Source: JBCCGL01 sp039029275 (GTDB taxonomy: Bacteria; Pseudomonadota; Gammaproteobacteria; JBCCGL01). Taken from it: a stretch of 64,000 nt of DNA. Shown one piece after another: positions 25,883 through 34,591 of the stretch; position 1 is the first letter of the stretch, and every line of letters starts with the position of its first letter. The notes beneath the pieces are model-generated. The model was given only the letters and a program-made list of their open reading frames with translations, ran no database searches and had not been told where the DNA came from. Made by a program: the position numbers and the translations under genes. The stretch lies in assembly GCA_039029275.1 (NCBI GenBank), contig JBCCGL010000012.1, positions 115,006-179,005 on the forward strand, in the 5' to 3' direction.

Positions 25883-26990
25883 TCGACTCGGCCTGCTCAC
25901 GCGCCGAGTCTGCGCTTTCTGCCATCACGTTGATGTGCCCCATCTTGCGACCGGGGCGCGCTTCGGCCTTGCCATAAAGGTGGAGCTGCGCATTGTCGGT
26001 AACCGCGTTCGCCCAGTCGGGCTCACCGTTTTCCCACACATCACCCAGAAGATTGAGCATCGCCACCGGCGACTTCAGCGAGGTATCGCCCGCGGGCAAT
26101 CCGCACATCATGCGCACCTGCTGCTCGAACTGTGATGTGGCGGTCGCATCAATGGTGTAATGGCCGCTGTTGTGCGGGCGCGGCGCGATCTCGTTGATCA
26201 GCACTGCGTCATCGTCCGTCACAAACATCTCGATACCGATTACACCGACATAGCCAAGCGCGTCGGCCAGCGCTGTCGCCATGCGCTGCGCGGATTCGAG
26301 CACCGAATTGCTCACATTGGCGGGGACGACAGACAAATCCAGAATGCCGTTAACATGCGTGTTCTCTGCCACCGGAAAGCAGCTTGCTTTGCCATCGTCG
26401 CCACGCGCGAGCACCACAGAGACTTCCGTTTTGAGCGCAATTTTTTGCTCGAGAATGCACGGCACTTCGCCAAAACGGACGAACGCTTCCTCTACCTGTT
26501 GCGCGTTCTCGCACACCGCTTGTCCCTTGCCATCGTACCCCAGGGTCGCGGTTTTAATAATGCAGTCGCCGCCGATTGCCGCAAACGCGGAGGCGACATC
26601 AGCGATCGATTCAATCATTGAAAAATTGGCGGTGGCCAGGCCGCTGTCGCGAATAAACGATTTTTCAAGAAAACGGTTTTGCGCAATTTCGACAGCGCGC
26701 ACAGAAGGTGCTAAACGAACGCGTCCTTCCAGCGCACGCAAGGCCTCGGCCGGAATGCTCTCGAATTCAATTGACACTGCCGCGCATGTCGTCGCCATTT
26801 CATCCAGAGATGCCGGGTCGGTGTACGGTGTTTGCAGGTGCCGATTGGCGATCTGGCCGGTCGGGCTGAGCGGATCGGGATCGAGCACAGTCACCTTGTA
26901 GCCCATCGCCATCGCGGCTTGCGCAAACATGCGGCCGAGTTGACCGCCGCCCATCATTCCAAGGGTAGCGCCTTGCTCAATTGCCGTCAT
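25866..26990 (-). CDS. purK: N5-carboxyaminoimidazole ribonucleotide synthase
   Basis: ATP-grasp enzyme of purine synthesis that carboxylates AIR with bicarbonate to N5-CAIR. The opening GATLGMMGGGQLGRMFAQAA, the segment LDPDPLSPTGQIAN, KTATLGYDGKGQ (ATP-binding) and VLINEIAPRPHNSGHYTIDA are diagnostic. 374 aa is the normal length. The start overlaps the purE stop by four bases (ATGA), so purE and purK are translationally coupled. The 3' end overlaps dpaL on the other strand by 17 bases. Confidence 0.97.
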   Translation of the reverse strand: MTAIEQGATLGMMGGGQLGRMFAQAAMAMGYKVTVLDPDPLSPTGQIANRHLQTPYTDPASLDEMATTCAAVSIEFESIPAEALRALEGRVRLAPSVRAVEIAQNRFLEKSFIRDSGLATANFSMIESIADVASAFAAIGGDCIIKTATLGYDGKGQAVCENAQQVEEAFVRFGEVPCILEQKIALKTEVSVVLARGDDGKASCFPVAENTHVNGILDLSVVPANVSNSVLESAQRMATALADALGYVGVIGIEMFVTDDDAVLINEIAPRPHNSGHYTIDATATSQFEQQVRMMCGLPAGDTSLKSPVAMLNLLGDVWENGEPDWANAVTDNAQLHLYGKAEARPGRKMGHINVMAESADSAREQAESIRRRL

Positions 26991-27499
26991 TGAGGTTGGT
27001 CTTCCGGCGGCAGTGTTTTGCCAAGTGCCTCTTCGCGCTGTGAATCGCGAAACGCCTGTAGCGCGTCGGCAACGCTTGCGTCGTCGCGCGCCAGCATGCT
27101 CACCGCAAACAATCCTGCGTTAATTGCGCCGGCCTCCCCGATGGCGAAGGTGGCAACTGGCACACCTTTGGGCATTTGCACAATGGAATACAGTGAATCC
27201 TGCCCATTCAGGTGCTTGGAGGGAACCGGTACTCCGAGCACAGGCAAGATAGTCTTGGCCGCCAGCATACCCGGCAGATGCGCGGCACCGCCGGCGCCGG
27301 CGATGATGCATGCGAGCCCGCGCGCCTGCGCGCCTTCGGCATATTCGAATAGAAGATCGGGTGTGCGATGCGCCGAGACCACGCGGTATTCGTGGGCGAT
27401 ATTGAAACGTTCGAGCTGCTCGACTGCGTGCCGCATGACCGGCCAGTCGCTATCGCTTCCCATTACGACACCGACCAGCGGTGCGGATTCGTCGCTCAT
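26987..27499 (-). CDS. purE: N5-carboxyaminoimidazole ribonucleotide mutase
   Basis: A 170-aa class I PurE that rearranges N5-CAIR to CAIR. VGVVMGSDSDWPVM, VVSAHRTPDLLFEYA, IIAGAGGAAHLPGM and PVLGVPVPSKHLNGQDSLYS are the expected active-site and CAIR-binding segments, with the catalytic histidine in SAHRTP. The ATG at 27499 is chosen because GAGGGG lies about nine bases upstream. It is the first gene of purE-purK and is divergent from purC across a 170-base gap, so the purine genes form two back-to-back units. Confidence 0.96.
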   Translation of the reverse strand: MSDESAPLVGVVMGSDSDWPVMRHAVEQLERFNIAHEYRVVSAHRTPDLLFEYAEGAQARGLACIIAGAGGAAHLPGMLAAKTILPVLGVPVPSKHLNGQDSLYSIVQMPKGVPVATFAIGEAGAINAGLFAVSMLARDDASVADALQAFRDSQREEALGKTLPPEDQPQ

Positions 27500-27670
27500 G
27501 AAAGGCCCCTCGATGAGCTTCAAGAAATCAGAAAGCGGCGCATTCTCGCTTATTTCACCGCGCTTGACCAGCGCGCATCAACGAGCACGCCGCTTAAAAT
27601 CCGGATGCTTAGGTCCTCGCGGTTTGTTATTGTTACGCCCCTCCCAACGCTGCTACTTGTTAGGTGTTCT

Positions 27671-28591
27671 GTGAGTCATCCACCCGGCGCATCGGCGCCC
27701 GCTATTTTGGAAACGTCGATCCAATCGCTGCCACTGATTCATCGCGGAAAGGTGCGCGATCTCTACGCCGTGGGCGACGATCATTTATTGATGATCGCAT
27801 CTGACCGGCTTTCGGCCTTCGATGTGATCATGCCTAAACCGCTTCCGGGCAAAGGGCGTTTACTCACCGCGATTTCGCACTTCTGGTTCGACCACTTGGG
27901 CGATGTGGTGCCGAATCACCTAAGCGATCTGCAACTGCGTGACGTGCTGACCGACCCCACGGAGTATGCGCAAGCCGAAGGTCGCTGCATGCTGGTAAAA
28001 CGCCTGCGCGCGCTGCCCGTCGAAGCGGTTGTCCGCGGTTACATAATCGGTTCAGGGTGGAAGGATTATCAGGCCACGCAGCAAATATGCGGAATCGATT
28101 TACCGGCCGGCCTGCGCATTGCTGAGCAATTGCCGGCGCCAATTTTTACTCCGGCCAGCAAGGCCGAAGCGGGTGATCACGACGAGAACATCAGCTTTGA
28201 AAATGTCGTCGATACAATAGGCGTTGACCTGGCCGAACGCGTCCGCGATGTGAGCCATACGCTGTATCAGCGTGCCAGCAAATACGCGCGAGCACGCGGA
28301 ATCATCATCGCTGACACCAAGTTCGAATTCGGTTTGGACGATGACGATAACCTCGTTCTGATGGACGAGGTGCTGACCCCCGACTCGTCTCGTTTTTGGC
28401 CCGCTGACGAATGGCAGGCTGGTGTTAATCCGCCAAGCTTTGATAAACAGTACGTGCGCGACTATCTCGAAACGCTGGACTGGGACAAAACAGCACCCGG
28501 CCCGGAACTGCCCGATGATGTTATGGCACGCGCGCTCGCCAAATACGAAGACATCATTCAAAGACTAACTCAGGAGAACCCCGCGTCGTGA
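27671..28591 (+). CDS. purC: Phosphoribosylaminoimidazole-succinocarboxamide synthase (long, Ade1-like form)
   Basis: About 306 aa; ligates aspartate to CAIR in purine synthesis. It opens ETSIQSLPLIHRGKVRDLYA, then ASDRLSAFDVIMPKPLPGKG, VVRGYIIGSGWKDY and LADTKFEFGL-type (IIADTKFEFGLDDD) segments, and the PDSSRFWPADEW motif. This is the longer form found in yeast Ade1 and many gammaproteobacteria, not the 237-aa E. coli form. The GTG at 27671 is chosen because AGGTG precedes it by five bases and the conserved sequence begins soon after. The end overlaps the following membrane-protein gene by four bases (GTGA). Confidence 0.94.
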   Translation: MSHPPGASAPAILETSIQSLPLIHRGKVRDLYAVGDDHLLMIASDRLSAFDVIMPKPLPGKGRLLTAISHFWFDHLGDVVPNHLSDLQLRDVLTDPTEYAQAEGRCMLVKRLRALPVEAVVRGYIIGSGWKDYQATQQICGIDLPAGLRIAEQLPAPIFTPASKAEAGDHDENISFENVVDTIGVDLAERVRDVSHTLYQRASKYARARGIIIADTKFEFGLDDDDNLVLMDEVLTPDSSRFWPADEWQAGVNPPSFDKQYVRDYLETLDWDKTAPGPELPDDVMARALAKYEDIIQRLTQENPAS

Positions 28592-29088
28592 TTCGCGCTA
28601 GAAACCCAATCGAAATCGTATTGATCATTTGCAGCATTTTGCTTTTACCAAACACAGTCAAAGCCGGAGAGATAATTGGCGGCTTGAAACTGGGAGTCGT
28701 CGACCTTGATGCCTCTGGCTTTGATCCGATTTCAACCGGCACCCTGCAACTCGGTTACGAGTTTGTCGATCTTTTGGCCGTTGATCTTGCGATCGAGGGC
28801 GACATCACGCGCTCACTTACCGACGCCGATGGCCCGGGCGGCGACTACAGTTATCAACACGCCGGACTGTTTGGCTCGATCAGGTCGGCTGGCCCAATTT
28901 ACGTGATTGCGCGCGCAGGGCTGGTCGACGTTCGCGTCGAGCAGGACGCCGGCAGCGACAGCGATAGCGGTACCGCTTACGGGCTCGGACTGGGATTCAG
29001 CACGGGTATTCGATTTGAAATTGAATGGACGACATATGAATTCGAAGACAGCGATGTGCAGCAAGTATCGCTGCACTTTGCATTCTGA
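28588..29088 (+). CDS. Small outer-membrane beta-barrel protein
   Basis: 166 aa: an N-terminal signal sequence (IVLIICSILLLPNTVKA), then alternating amphipathic strands (GEIIGGLKLGVVDLDASG, LQLGYEFVDLLAVDLAIEG, LFGSIRSAGPIYVIARAGL, AYGLGLGFSTGIRFEIEW) and a terminal phenylalanine (VSLHFAF), the hallmark of BAM-inserted barrels of the OmpA/OmpW-like eight-strand size. The GTG start overlaps the purC stop by four bases, so it is translated with purC. Its function is unknown; the pairing with purC looks incidental. The 146 bases downstream to the aldolase gene show no clear terminator. Confidence 0.75.
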   Translation: MIRARNPIEIVLIICSILLLPNTVKAGEIIGGLKLGVVDLDASGFDPISTGTLQLGYEFVDLLAVDLAIEGDITRSLTDADGPGGDYSYQHAGLFGSIRSAGPIYVIARAGLVDVRVEQDAGSDSDSGTAYGLGLGFSTGIRFEIEWTTYEFEDSDVQQVSLHFAF

Positions 29089-29234
29089 TCACAGCCTGCA
29101 AGATTGAAAAATTCGACAAGGATGAGCGAAACTTCTCGAATTTCACCACGATTTTTAGCTATATTTCTGGGGTTAGCTCGCTACGTCCATCGAGTGCGCG
29201 CCCATTTCAGTCCAACATCCCACAGGTTTTATAA

Positions 29235-30128
29235 ATGAGTAATTTCGACAGTCAATTAAATAAAATTCGGTCACAGGTGGGTTTTATTGCCGCGCTTGAT
29301 CAAAGCGGTGGCAGCACGCCCAAGGCACTCGCAAACTATGGCGTGAGCGCCGATGAGTATTCCGGCGACGATGAGATGTTCGACATGGTGCACGCCATGC
29401 GAACCCGCATCATCACCAGCCCCGCTTTTAACGGTGAGCGCGTGATGGGCGCCATCCTGTTTGAAATGACCATGGATCGCGAAGTCGGCGGCGTTCCGAC
29501 GTCTCACTTTTTGTGGAACGAAAAACAGGTCGTCCCGTTTCTGAAGGTTGACAAAGGTCTGGCAGACGAAGAAAACGGCGTGCAGGTTATGAAACCGATG
29601 CCCGGTCTTGACGAGCTTCTGGCACGCGCGAAATCACTCGATGTGTTCGGCACCAAAATGCGCTCGGTGATTAAATTGGCAAACGCCGACGGCGTCAAAG
29701 CAGTCGTCGATCAACAATTCGACATTGGATTGCAGATTGTCGCGGCGGGGCTTGTCCCGATTATTGAACCCGAAGTGGACATCCACAGCCCGCAAAAAGC
29801 CGAAGCCGAGGCGCTGCTCAAATCCGCGATGCTTGATCGGCTCAACGCACTGGCCAGCGACCAGCTCGTTATGCTGAAACTGACCCTTCCGGAAGAAGAC
29901 AACTTCTACGCCGAGTGTATTGCGCACCCGAACGTTCTCAAAGTTGTCGCGCTGTCGGGTGGTTATTCGCGCGAAGAGGCTAATGACCGCCTGAGTCGCA
30001 ACAACGGCATGGTCGCCAGCTTCTCTCGCGCCTTATCGGAGGGCTTGAGCGCTCAACAGAGCGACGCCGATTTCAACGCGACAATCGACAGCTCGATAGA
30101 GAGTATTTTTCAGGCATCGAATAGCTGA
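29235..30128 (+). CDS. fda: Class I fructose-bisphosphate aldolase
   Basis: A 297-aa Schiff-base aldolase that cleaves fructose 1,6-bisphosphate. GFIAALDQSGGSTPKAL, VFGTKMRSVIKLANADG, the glutamate strand VPIIEPEVDIHSPQK and the Schiff-base region LVMLKLTLPEE with a lysine, followed by VVALSGGYSREEAN, are the class I landmarks. The length matches the short bacterial group rather than the animal enzyme. It is a single gene, separated from the rest of the glycolysis cluster (34.6-40.8 kb) by the transporter block. Confidence 0.94.
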   Translation: MSNFDSQLNKIRSQVGFIAALDQSGGSTPKALANYGVSADEYSGDDEMFDMVHAMRTRIITSPAFNGERVMGAILFEMTMDREVGGVPTSHFLWNEKQVVPFLKVDKGLADEENGVQVMKPMPGLDELLARAKSLDVFGTKMRSVIKLANADGVKAVVDQQFDIGLQIVAAGLVPIIEPEVDIHSPQKAEAEALLKSAMLDRLNALASDQLVMLKLTLPEEDNFYAECIAHPNVLKVVALSGGYSREEANDRLSRNNGMVASFSRALSEGLSAQQSDADFNATIDSSIESIFQASNS

Positions 30129-30192
30129 TTGACACTGTTCCGTCATGGCGGGCTGACAATCATCGGCCCGTCCTCTTTCAGAAATTTCTTAC

Positions 30193-31707
30193 TTACGCTT
30201 CGCCAGTTTCTTGCGAGGATTTGGTGCGTTTGAAAAACGAGCCGTAGACACTGCCCGCCAGTGTAAGAAACCCTGCGACAATCAAGACCAGCGCAATCGG
30301 ACGGTTGAGGAAACCGCCCCACTCAAAGTGCAACATTTGCATTGCCTGGGCAAACGTTTGCTCGCCGATTTTTCCAAGAATCAAACCCAACACGATGCCG
30401 GCAACAGAATAGCCGGAGCGGCGCAGAAAAAATCCAACGACACCCGCGACAAACATCACCACCACGTCAATGGTGAGACCTCGAACCGCGTAGGCACCAA
30501 CGGTTGCGAGCAGCAGGATTAATGGTGCAAGAAATTGAAACGGAATCCGCAGCAGCTGCAGAATGGTTTTGGTTTCAAGAAAACCAATAATCAGGATCGA
30601 CGCGTTCGCAAAAAACATGGCCGCGAAAACGATCCAGACCAATTCCTCACTGTTCAAAAACACCAGCGGCCCCGGCTCCATATCGTGCATTTGAAAAACG
30701 CCGACCATCATGGCGGTGAGCGCACCACCCGGCAGCCCCAGCGCCAGTAGCGGGATCATCGCGGCGCCCGTTGCGGCGTTATTCGCCGTCTCGGAAGAAA
30801 TGACGCCCTCGAGTTTTCCCTTGCCGAACTCTTCTTTGTTCTTGGACCAGCGCACGGCTTCGTTATATCCCATGAACGCGGCGAGCGTGGCACCAATACC
30901 GGGCAAGATGCCGCAGAAAAATCCGATTGTGATCGAGCGGACGACCGCGAATTTATGAGCGATCAGTTCTGCAACACTCGGAAAGTCGACCGACAGCTTA
31001 GGCGCTTTGTACGAGCCGGTCGCTTTCTTCTCGGCCTGCACGAAAATTTCGGAAACCGCGAAGAATCCCAGAATGGTCGGTATAAAGTGAATGCCCGCAA
31101 GAAGATAGGGCATATCGAAATCGTATCGCTCGATACCCCCGACCGGATCAAGCCCCACAACGGCGATCATCAACCCGATCAAAATCGACAGCCAGCCCTT
31201 CCAAAACGTCTTCGCGCCAACGGACGAGGCGACTGCCAAACCAAAAAAAACGAGGGCGAATATTTCCGGGGGTCCAAAGGCGGAAATTGCCCAATCGGCA
31301 ATCGGTGCCGTCGCCGCCATCATGATGATGGTGGATATCACTCCCCCGAGCGCCGAACACATCACCGCCGCACCCACTGCTTTTCCGGCCTGCCCGTTTT
31401 GTGTCATCGGGTAGCCATCAAAAGCGGTGGGGGCATTTTCCGGCGCACCGGGAATATTGAAGAGGATCGCCGTAATCGCACCGCCGTAAACGCCGGTGCA
31501 GTAAATGACCGAGAACAACATGATGCCGTGCTCGGGCGACAAGTGCGCTGTAAACGGCAGCAGAATGGCCGCCAAAGTGAGCATGCTCACTCCCGGTATT
31601 GCGCCAAACAGCATTCCGCCGATCACGCCACCAAAAAAAATGAGGATGCCGATAGGATCGCTAAACAGCGTAACGGTGCCGGTCAGAAATTTTTCAAACG
31701 CATCCAT
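30193..31707 (-). CDS. tctA: Tripartite tricarboxylate transporter, large membrane subunit (TctA)
   Basis: A 504-aa membrane protein with about 11-12 hydrophobic segments. The family signatures GAIPGVSMLTLAAILLPFTA at the N-terminus and IGFFCGILPGIGATLAAFMG in the middle mark the two TctA repeats; AANNAATGAAMIPLLALGLPG is the third characteristic stretch. TctA carries the substrate path in secondary transporters energised by ion gradients. It overlaps nearly directly with tctB (one-base gap) and forms the operon tctC-tctB-tctA. The substrate, likely a di- or tricarboxylate, cannot be read from sequence. Confidence 0.95.
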   Translation of the reverse strand: MDAFEKFLTGTVTLFSDPIGILIFFGGVIGGMLFGAIPGVSMLTLAAILLPFTAHLSPEHGIMLFSVIYCTGVYGGAITAILFNIPGAPENAPTAFDGYPMTQNGQAGKAVGAAVMCSALGGVISTIIMMAATAPIADWAISAFGPPEIFALVFFGLAVASSVGAKTFWKGWLSILIGLMIAVVGLDPVGGIERYDFDMPYLLAGIHFIPTILGFFAVSEIFVQAEKKATGSYKAPKLSVDFPSVAELIAHKFAVVRSITIGFFCGILPGIGATLAAFMGYNEAVRWSKNKEEFGKGKLEGVISSETANNAATGAAMIPLLALGLPGGALTAMMVGVFQMHDMEPGPLVFLNSEELVWIVFAAMFFANASILIIGFLETKTILQLLRIPFQFLAPLILLLATVGAYAVRGLTIDVVVMFVAGVVGFFLRRSGYSVAGIVLGLILGKIGEQTFAQAMQMLHFEWGGFLNRPIALVLIVAGFLTLAGSVYGSFFKRTKSSQETGEA

Positions 31708-31708
31708 C

Positions 31709-32419
31709 TTATTGCAACACCGTGACTACCCAGGTTCCGATATCGTAAAACGGCCGGATGTATCCAGTAGGCAATCCCACGTAGAGTATTTTGACAAACA
31801 GCACCAGCAGGATACCGAGGACCAAGGCCATCACACCGGCCATTGGCTTGGGTCGGCGTTCGCCAAACAGAAACATGACGCCAATGATGAAAAAAGGCGC
31901 TAGCGTGTAAAACCCGAAGTCCTCGAGCAGGGCGGCAAAAAACAGCGGGAATGCCAACACCGCACCGACCATGTTGCGCAGCATGAGCGCTACGAAAATA
32001 GCAATTAAAACGATTGCAACGACAATGCGCGCAATGTGTAAACCGCCATCCTCCCAGCCCGCAACCACCGCTATCCAGTCCGGGATTCGCATGTAGGCAA
32101 ACGGTATCGCGAGTAGCACGAAGGTCACGACGTACCAACGCAGGTCAGAGTGGGTATCGCCGCTGTCAGAGCCGTCGTCGACTGCGGCAGTGATCATTTC
32201 AGACGCTGTTTCGTCCCCACGCTTCCAATGCTGAAACAGCTGCCCTATCGCCGCGATTGCGATGAGTAAAATAATTGTCCGCGGCCACGCACTGGCACCG
32301 AATTTATAAATCTCGATGTCTTTGTCGAACTCGAAAGAATAGGCAAACAAGAATGCGCACAGCGACAGCCAAAGTGCCGCCTCGACGAGGTGTTTTGTTT
32401 CGAGCTTACCGCGATTCAT
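31709..32419 (-). CDS. tctB: Tripartite tricarboxylate transporter, small membrane subunit (TctB)
   Basis: 236 aa, with an N-terminal hydrophobic segment (LVEAALWLSLCAFLFAYSFE), a charged loop, and three to four further membrane spans, including VALMLRNMVGAVLAFPLFFA and GVMALVLGILLVLFVKILYV. This is the weakly conserved TctB subunit that accompanies TctA. It is longer than the usual about 150 aa because of an extra hydrophilic loop (about residues 60-90, rich in D/E/T). It lies between tctC (64-base gap) and tctA (one-base gap). Confidence 0.88.
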   Translation of the reverse strand: MNRGKLETKHLVEAALWLSLCAFLFAYSFEFDKDIEIYKFGASAWPRTIILLIAIAAIGQLFQHWKRGDETASEMITAAVDDGSDSGDTHSDLRWYVVTFVLLAIPFAYMRIPDWIAVVAGWEDGGLHIARIVVAIVLIAIFVALMLRNMVGAVLAFPLFFAALLEDFGFYTLAPFFIIGVMFLFGERRPKPMAGVMALVLGILLVLFVKILYVGLPTGYIRPFYDIGTWVVTVLQ

Positions 32420-32483
32420 CGCAAACGATCAGGAGAGTCGACGCCCGCGAAAGCGGACGCCGAACACTGTTTGAATCGGTTCG

Positions 32484-33512
32484 CTACTTAACTTCCAGGC
32501 CCATTTCCTTGTAGACGTCGCGATACTGCGAAATGGTCGCTGTGATCAGTTCTTTTGAACCATCTGTGTCGCGAAAGCTTTCGATCAGATTCATGTACTT
32601 GCTTTCGTTAAATGCCTGATAGCTCTCTTCGCAGAACGCCTTTTGGAATGCCCACTGCAACCACGCGATCCGATCGGCCGGTGCATCTTTGTGCACGTAA
32701 AATCCACGGAAGCGGAACAGGGGGTCGAAGTTCAAGCCGGCGTCGCTCAAGCTGGGAACATCAGCAAAAGCCGACGGACGATCCTTCAGGATTGTCAGGA
32801 TTGGTTTGAATTTGCCGGCGTCGAGAAACTTGCGAACGTCGCCGGGCTGCTCAAACAAGGCGTCAACCTGACCACCCGCCAGCGCGCCATAACGCGGGGC
32901 ACCTTTGTCGAACGAGATCTGCTGAATTTTCATTCCGGTAGCGTCGGTGATGAATTTCATCGTCACGCGCTCCATCGAACCTTCTTTGGAAACGTTCGCA
33001 ATCGTCGCTTTACCGTCCTGCGCTTTAACCCATGCGACGAACGAATCCCAGTCGGTATAGCGATCTTCGTCCTTGCGGATGTAAATTTGCGAAAAGGTAA
33101 TCTGCGAGGTAACCAGTGGCACAAGGTCCGACGCAGGGTTTGGTTTGCTCGAATCAAGCGCGTGCGCCGATGAGGCATCGTCGATGTGTTCAAGCACACT
33201 GTAGCCGTCTGCCGGTGCCGCCATGTACGCTGTCATGCCTACTGTTCCGGAACCACCGGGTTTGTGATCGCGGTTGATCGATACATCGGTCAGTTCGGTT
33301 ACCGCCTGCGCCATTGCCTGTGCGACCTGCCCGGAACCCCCCGCGGGGCCGTAGGGCACAATCATTGTCAGTGCGCGTTGCGGAAAGCCATCCGGCTTAT
33401 CCAGAGAACCCGGCATGCCATCGGTTGCGCATGCCGCGTGAACTGTACCGGCGGAAAGAATTGACGCGGCAAACAACACCGCGCTGCTCGTCAGAATACG
33501 TTTGAATTTCAT
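32484..33512 (-). CDS. tctC: Tripartite tricarboxylate transporter substrate-binding protein (TctC)
   Basis: A 342-aa periplasmic solute receptor. The signal peptide is clear (KFKRILTSSAVLFAASILSA); FPQRALTMIVPYGPAGGSGQ and NRDHKPGGSGTVGMTAYMAA are the TctC/Bug family ligand-loop motifs. The ATG at 33512 has a near-perfect ribosome site, AGGAGGAG, seven bases upstream. It is first in tctCBA, as usual for these operons since the receptor is needed in excess. A promoter with a palindromic spacer lies about 50 bases upstream. Confidence 0.93.
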   Translation of the reverse strand: MKFKRILTSSAVLFAASILSAGTVHAACATDGMPGSLDKPDGFPQRALTMIVPYGPAGGSGQVAQAMAQAVTELTDVSINRDHKPGGSGTVGMTAYMAAPADGYSVLEHIDDASSAHALDSSKPNPASDLVPLVTSQITFSQIYIRKDEDRYTDWDSFVAWVKAQDGKATIANVSKEGSMERVTMKFITDATGMKIQQISFDKGAPRYGALAGGQVDALFEQPGDVRKFLDAGKFKPILTILKDRPSAFADVPSLSDAGLNFDPLFRFRGFYVHKDAPADRIAWLQWAFQKAFCEESYQAFNESKYMNLIESFRDTDGSKELITATISQYRDVYKEMGLEVK

Positions 33513-33557
33513 TGGGACTCCTCCTGTTGGTATCTCTTTGTAGAGCTTTTTCAATGG

Positions 33558-33586
33558 TTAATATCACACATATAGATGTGTGTCCA
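33558..33586 (-). promoter_or_regulatory. Promoter of tctCBA with palindromic operator in the spacer
   Basis: On the minus strand TGGACA (33586-33581) and TATTAA (33563-33558) are separated by exactly 17 bases. The perfect inverted repeat CACACAT-N4-ATGTGTG (33565-33582) fills the spacer and touches the -35 hexamer. Such a position would block RNA polymerase when a dimeric repressor binds. The regulator is not in the neighbourhood. Confidence 0.6.
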
Positions 33587-33612
33587 CACGCGTACGACAA
33601 GGCGCGGTGCGA

Positions 33613-34371
33613 TCAGAATTGGTACGCACGCCATAACATCGACGCGCCTGAGACCATCAGAATTGACACGATAAGGATTTTAAAGTGCTGCTCGCTGATG
33701 TACTTACGCACACGTTGCCCGAGTAACAACCCAACAGCGACCGGCGCGGTCGCAAAAACCGACAGCACCAACACTTCACCGTACAACATTCCGAGCAGGT
33801 AGAGAGTGATTGCCCACGGCACGACACCGCTGACATAAAGAAAACTGATTGAGCTGACAAACTGATCCTTGTTCATCCTAGGTAAAGAGATCAAATACAC
33901 GACAAGTAGCGGCCCCAGAAAGGACGACAAGCCGCCAATCACACCAGCACAGGCTCCAAACAACACCCCCGCTGGCTTTACCATACTTTCAGAAAATTGA
34001 AACCTAAAACTGGAGACCTGCACGAGCGCGAAACCAATCACGGCAACACCCACAATGACAAAAAGCGTTTGCTCGTCAATCCCGCTGAGAATTTTTGCGC
34101 CCAGCAACACGCCGATAAGAATGCTGATAAATACGGGCCAAAACCGTTTGACCACCGCAACACTGTGATCGGCCAGCGCAAACTGCCAGAGGTTGGCCGC
34201 GACGATAGGAATCGCCATAACGACCACAGCCAGTTGCGGCGGCAGCACCAGCGCCATCATCGGAACAGTCAAAAGCGGTGTGCCTATGCCGAGCGCACCC
34301 TTAATAACTCCACCGCAAACCAGCGCGAATGTGCACCATGCCAGAACCCAGGCATCGTATTGCTCAAACAA
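33613..34371 (-). CDS. TSUP family transporter (TauE/SafE type permease)
   Basis: 252 aa with about eight hydrophobic segments arranged as two repeats: GGVIKGALGIGTPLLTVPMM near the N-terminus and ACAGVIGGLSSFLGPLLVVY in the second half, the characteristic GxxxGxxGxG-P loops of the TauE/SafE family. These permeases export sulfite, sulfoacetate or other organic acids, but the substrate here is unknown. The start appears to be TTG (34371); no in-frame ATG precedes the first membrane segment. It lies upstream of, and in the same direction as, tctCBA, which has its own promoter in the gap. Confidence 0.85.
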   Translation of the reverse strand: MFEQYDAWVLAWCTFALVCGGVIKGALGIGTPLLTVPMMALVLPPQLAVVVMAIPIVAANLWQFALADHSVAVVKRFWPVFISILIGVLLGAKILSGIDEQTLFVIVGVAVIGFALVQVSSFRFQFSESMVKPAGVLFGACAGVIGGLSSFLGPLLVVYLISLPRMNKDQFVSSISFLYVSGVVPWAITLYLLGMLYGEVLVLSVFATAPVAVGLLLGQRVRKYISEQHFKILIVSILMVSGASMLWRAYQF

Positions 34372-34591
34372 AATGTTTCGCCCGCAACAAAAGTTGTGGA
34401 GTGTAACAGCCGTTCCCCGTTTCGATTACCCCAAGCGCGCGACTGGATAAATGAGAGAAATCCAAAACCGGGGAAGCTGAAGCATTGATCAGCGGGGCAA
34501 TTAGCTCATCGTGGAGCGGTTTTCGTCAGCGTGCCCGCGAGGGTTGACTGCGGTCACGAGACAGACGTGGCTAAGGCTAAATGGAAATCTG

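Noticed and set aside
30955..31725. 256-codon open frame on the plus strand
   Set aside because: It is antisense to tctA; its composition (Arg/His/Gln/Asn-rich) is that of a reverse-strand shadow of a membrane protein.
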